Source of the DNA: Drechslerella dactyloides
Lineage: Eukaryota > Ascomycota > Orbiliomycetes > Orbiliales > Orbiliaceae
Length of the DNA: 64,000 nucleotides
Reading direction: 5' to 3'
Assembly: GCA_020064725.1 (NCBI GenBank)
Contig: JAGTWJ010000011.1
Coordinates: forward strand, 1,736,001 to 1,800,000
The notes below the pieces were generated by a model. The model was not told the DNA's origin. It was given only the letters and a program-made list of their open reading frames with translations, and searched no databases. Shown here piece after piece: positions 60,096-64,000 of this stretch. A program made the position numbers and the translations under genes. The number at the start of each line of letters is the position of its first letter. The stretch's first letter is position 1.

Positions 60096-61628
60096 TTAGG
60101 TATTATACTTATCTAAATATATCAGTTTCCTTTGATGCTTGTTGGAAGTTTGCTGTACTATATCTGTGACTGTTGGAACCTTATAGATAGTTAGAATTTT
60201 TTTGCCATGCTGTATCAAACTCGAAGTAGCCGATTTATTCCCCGCAGGATAATAAATTGTAAATTTTAAGATCTTAAAATTAGTGGCAGAGGTCTTATAG
60301 AAATCAGGGTGGAGTACAAACATATTTTATATCTTGTTCTAATATTTCATCCATCCATATTTTTACCCAATCTTGGTGGTACTCTTTCTCCATTATCCAA
60401 TGAAGTTCTACCTTTTGTGTCTTGATTTTGCAGCTTTGGTGATCAGAAATTATTTGTTGAATATAAGGAAGTTGAGCCGAGATACCAATTCCTGAGGCTA
60501 GTATAACAATGGTTCCATAATCTATAAAAGATTCATGGGTCCTATAAGGGCCTTCAATGAATGCAGTGTATGCCGATAGTGTATTTGTGATGTTGTAAGA
60601 TTGATATCTGAGGAGATTCTTTGTAAATCTAAACTTAGGTTGTACCAAAAAGTATGTGACAGTTTTGTTGTCTCTTTGTTCCCACCAGGTTATAAAAAAA
60701 GGGTGAAACTTAAGAAAAGCTAAGGGACTGGCACTTGGTACGTAGATATAGATGTATTGACCTGCTTGGAACCTCTATGGTCTCCAGATCTGGAGTGTTA
60801 ACTTTAGTGCGTTATTCTGCTTAATGATGCAGATGTTGTTAAAGTTATGTTGAAACGATATGTTCCTGTACAAAAGGTTCCAGACTTGGAGTAGTAATAC
60901 TCCCCCCAAGGGAATATAACAGGATAAGATATAAGGGAAGCTTGGTGATGCTGGTTTCCAAATATGAAATAAAAGAATTACAAGTGTGTAGGTGGAGAGT
61001 ATATGATGAATGATGAGAAATATCTTGTAGAAGGAGTTCTTGAATAGTAGGAGGATTGTGATAACAAAGAGTCTGATGAGAGGCTATTCAGAGTTTCAGC
61101 AAGGTGGCTGAGACTAGCTGATATCTTAATACTAGAAGAACTCACAGAAAATGCATATAGAATCTGCAATTTAGTAAAATATTACGCTTTACAAGTCAAA
61201 AAGCCGAGAAACACGTATATAGATATTTCTACCATTAAGATGACAGAAGCCCATCGGTGGAATAAGTTCACAGAGCGAAATTTAATCCAGAAGGAGTTTG
61301 CAGTAATGGTAACACGGCCTCCTAAAGAAAGAAGCACCATATTAATGAGGGCAACCTGACCAACACATATCCTCAACTCCTCAGACCCTCTCACATTAAT
61401 CCCACAGCAGATCCCATTAACAAAAAAAAATATTAGAAAGATAATTAGATCAAGTCGGGTCTCAGCAACCCACAAAGCAAGACAAGGGTATACAAAGGAT
61501 CACAGGATAGCAGTGTAAAAGTTCGACCAAAATGCTGATAACAACTTAGAAAGAAGGATAAGCACCCAGACTAAGAAGAAAGAAGCGAGGCCTAGCCCAT
61601 ACCAGGCAGGAAGGTAACTAAAATCCAT
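60096..61628 (-). pseudogene. ferric/metalloreductase (FRE family), near complete but decayed
   Basis: The ATG at 61628 opens MDFSYLPAWYGLGLASFFLV; then WVAETRLDLIIFLIFFFVNG, GQVALINMVLLSLGGRVTIT and NLFHRWASVILMVEISIYVF (membrane core); RFQAGQYIYIYVPSASPLAF and FHPFFITWW (FAD-binding, about 60,780-60,680); FIEGPYRTHESFIDYGTIVI and LASGIGISAQLPYIQQII (NAD-binding, about 60,560-60,450); HQDWVKIWMDEILEQDIKYV and, in another frame, a C-terminal strand to 60,096. Such enzymes reduce extracellular ferric iron at the plasma membrane. Several stops and at least three frame changes kill it. The second heme-type His after FHRW appears as Tyr (ISIYV), a change that a C-to-T mutation would give. Ferric reductases are frequent Starship cargo. 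Confidence 0.75.
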
Positions 61629-61639
61629 GACTTTGGTGG

Positions 61640-62330
61640 ATTAAAGTATAGTTTCCTGTTTAGTCATTTCGATATAGGCAGTAATATGTCCGTTATTCCC
61701 GCTCATACTGTTAGACTTGAGACTCTTAAATTTTGCACACTTACACCAGTATCAGTCCATATTTAGGCCACATGCTTTTTAGCACCATTTAGCTTATACC
61801 TGTGGAAGTTTGACCAGCCAGATTTAAATACTGGGACCCCACCCTCAATCAAATGAAGTCTGTAACAAAAAACAGACATTTAAAACAAATAGGTCTAATG
61901 ATAGCACAACAATGAGTTCAAATTTCTCTCGCCAAAATCAAAGAAAGGCACAAACACACTACTCAAGTAACATAGTTCCACAAGAGACAAGCTGGGCTGA
62001 TGAAGAAAGCCAGGTCCTTGCATCTTTTGACCAGTGCCAACATCACAGTATTTATTGAGAAAGATGATAGAAAGTTTATCTTTAAAACTTCAGATAGCTT
62101 AGGCTGGGTTTACGATATGGTAGAATGCTCCACACTCCAATAAACCAGACTTTCTGAACTAATTTATCCATGTTTGGTAGAAAGATATCTCTCAGACTAA
62201 AATCAAAGATATCTGAGACATTAATTGCAGAGTTAAGGGCACACAGAGGAAGAAATTAGACACAAAAGATAAATCTATATGACTACTTCATCTCCTTCTG
62301 CCTCTATTTACGTCAACACCTGGGGATCCT
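61640..62330. other. no gene recognised
   Basis: Upstream region of the decayed ferric reductase; nothing else was seen. Confidence 0.35.
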
Positions 62331-62334
62331 AGGG

Positions 62335-62445
62335 GGCCAATGGGTAGAGCTTTGCGCTCACACCATCAGACGGGTTCTAGACTGAAGATTGGAAAGATCA
62401 GCCTTCTACCTAGCACCCTTAACTGAAAGATATAAAAATATTGTT
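62335..62445 (+). mobile_element. possible tRNA-derived SINE
   Basis: GGCCAATGGGTAGAGC resembles a pol III A box and, about 40 nt later, GGGTTCTAGACT a B box. No clear tRNA cloverleaf, poly-A tail or target duplication was identified. Confidence 0.3.
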
Positions 62446-62599
62446 TGTTGAATTATTGCGCTACAGATCACTCCCCCCTTAATAATATCTGTTATATTCG
62501 ATCTACTACCTCTGATTAAGAAGGATCAAATTGTGAGTCTTTGGTTAACGAAGCCCGCAGCTTAATCGAATATTTTGATATTTATATTATATGTTTAAA

Positions 62600-63304
62600 A
62601 TGCCTGATTTAAGTCTACAGAACATCGTCTCCAATACAGATACCTATGGATTAAGTGAACTGTAATATTGCAGGCAAGTGAAATGGAAATGAAGATGAAA
62701 ATGGCTGGTGGTGTATGAATTTTGATGTAATATTTTTTGAATCTAGCTCCGATGATCTTATATCCAAGCCTTAGAAGCGCAGCCGTTATTATAGTAAATA
62801 AGGCGTTGGTAGCAGTGGCAGCCTACAATGAGACAACAATTAGTATTCCCAAGTTATTGGTACAGAGCCAATGGAGAAGAATCTCACCTAGGCCAGCTAC
62901 TGGTTCTCCTTAATCACTGTCTAAATAATCAAGATGTTATCTAAGAGTCTGAGGCCTGTAGTAATTACCATTAATATCGATGAAATTCCAATTACTCTCT
63001 ATATCTTCTTTGTATCGTGACGGCTCAATATTTCGTTGATAAATGGTGATAAACTGAATTTAGAATAACTCTGCAACCTGCTCTTGTAGTTGTTATAAGA
63101 TAAAATAATATATAGTCTAACTCTTCTAGGTATGTTGTTTGTTCTGAATAGCCCGCTGATTAAACTAACTGGGGGTATAGTTATAGGATCCCGCTTCCAG
63201 ATATTGTAGGTGGGTTTGAGGTTGTGAGCGATATCTGCTAGATTTACATCTAAAAGGACGAGATTGTTATTGAAAAATGGCTGTGAAATGTTGCCACCCA
63301 ACAA
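62600..63304 (-). pseudogene. conserved protein remnant, possibly membrane-associated
   Basis: The best frame encodes LVLLDVNLADIAHNLKPTYN, VSLISGLFRTNNIPRRVRLY and SYSKFSLSPFINEILSRHDT, then after a TAG VIGISSILMVITTGLRLLDN. The last stretch could be a membrane helix. Further sense follows with frequent stops. Family unknown. Confidence 0.35.
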
Positions 63305-63589
63305 AACGAGGAGCTGATAGAAAAGAGTAGTTGAAAGAAGAATGTTGATAGGGAATTGTATTGGTATAGGATAAAGGTGTTGGGTATAATCATGTATAAT
63401 TATTATGCGATACTGAGAGACTTAAGGTGGGCTGATCAATAGTGGTTAGACTCTGAATAATAAACCTTTGTGTGAGGTTATATACATTTATGCTCTTGCT
63501 ATAATGTGAATATTAGGTTGGCTATTAACCAGTGAGGAAAAAGCCAGTCCAGGGTACCCAGATCTGACAAACACCAGGCTGGATTTAAG

Positions 63590-63790
63590 TAAGAAAAGAA
63601 CAGGAACCAAATGGGAACTAAGCAGGAATTAAAGAAAAATTAAACAGGAACCAAGTGGGAACCAAGTAGGAACCAAGCAAGAATTAAGCAGGAATCAAAC
63701 AAGAATTAAACAGGAAGTAAAGAACTAATACAGGAATCAAGAGAATACCAAAAAAATATCAAGTGAATACCAAATGAATACCAAATATGT
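63590..63790 (+). repeat. imperfect about 10-bp tandem repeat
   Basis: Variants of AGGAACCAAGT and AGGAATTAA repeat about a dozen times, passing into AATACCAAATG units. Confidence 0.75.
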
Positions 63791-64000
63791 GCTAAATAAA
63801 TACCAGCTATATTTGTAAATATCAATCAAAGAGTAAGCAAAAACCATCTAAGTGTCAATCAAATACTGAACTGGTTGATGATGAGCCAGAATCCAACTGC
63901 GCATCAGACAAATCTCGAACAAACTCTGTAATGCTATCTGTGCTGCTACAACAAACATATACCCAGTAAGCCTACACCCCTTGATCCTATATACTAATAA

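Noticed and set aside
63590..63790. Possible array of binding sites
   Set aside because: Units drift continuously in sequence and spacing, as in ordinary minisatellite DNA.

Overview
The window looks like a chromosome segment from a filamentous ascomycete (Pezizomycotina). The signs are short GT-AG introns, a nucleoside-phosphorylase/NB-ARC/TPR NLR gene, Fot1/pogo and Gypsy transposons decayed by C-to-T type (RIP-like) mutation, and sharp switches between GC-balanced and AT-rich DNA. No species can be named from the sequence alone.

Region 1 (1 to about 25.3 kb) has ordinary base composition and holds accessory genes, several of them broken. An intact, once-spliced NLR gene (406-3545, minus) is followed by an unrecognised decayed gene (4990-5360), two fragments of a PIN-like nuclease family (6000-6410 and 7229-7372), a tandem pair of small membrane-protein genes that share core promoters but both carry frameshifts (7603-8196 and 9083-9697), and a decayed gene that may be caspase-like (about 10.8-12.2 kb). 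Next come an unrecognised 239-residue gene (13204-13923), an extracellular NIDO-like protein (15678-16442), a retropepsin-like gene with two introns (18750-19665), a tandem pair of PIN-like genes (21744-22385 and 22393-22872) and an unrecognised spliced gene (23498-24383).

Region 2 (about 25.3-39.5 kb) is strongly AT-rich and gene-dead. It opens with a decayed DUF3435 tyrosine-recombinase-like gene lying exactly on the composition boundary. It then holds two pogo elements of identical length (1,892 bp) in opposite orientations with TA target duplications, a heavily mutated Gypsy element, and a long CA/TA microsatellite.

Region 3 (about 39.5-64 kb) is a graveyard of single-copy-looking genes carrying premature stops and frameshifts. 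In order: a second DUF3435 gene (+), an unrecognised gene, a small secreted protein, a Sir2-like fragment, several unrecognised conserved blocks, a MYB/SANT-like plus coiled-coil gene, a kinase-like fragment, a STAND-type N-terminal domain, a complete but decayed ferric reductase, a possible tRNA-derived SINE, and a decayed membrane protein. DUF3435, MYB/SANT, ferric reductase and NLR-type genes are the kind of complement known from Starship giant transposons. The main hypothesis is therefore that about 25.3 kb to beyond the right edge is a dead, transposon-invaded Starship-like element. No element ends or target site were found, so this remains inference.
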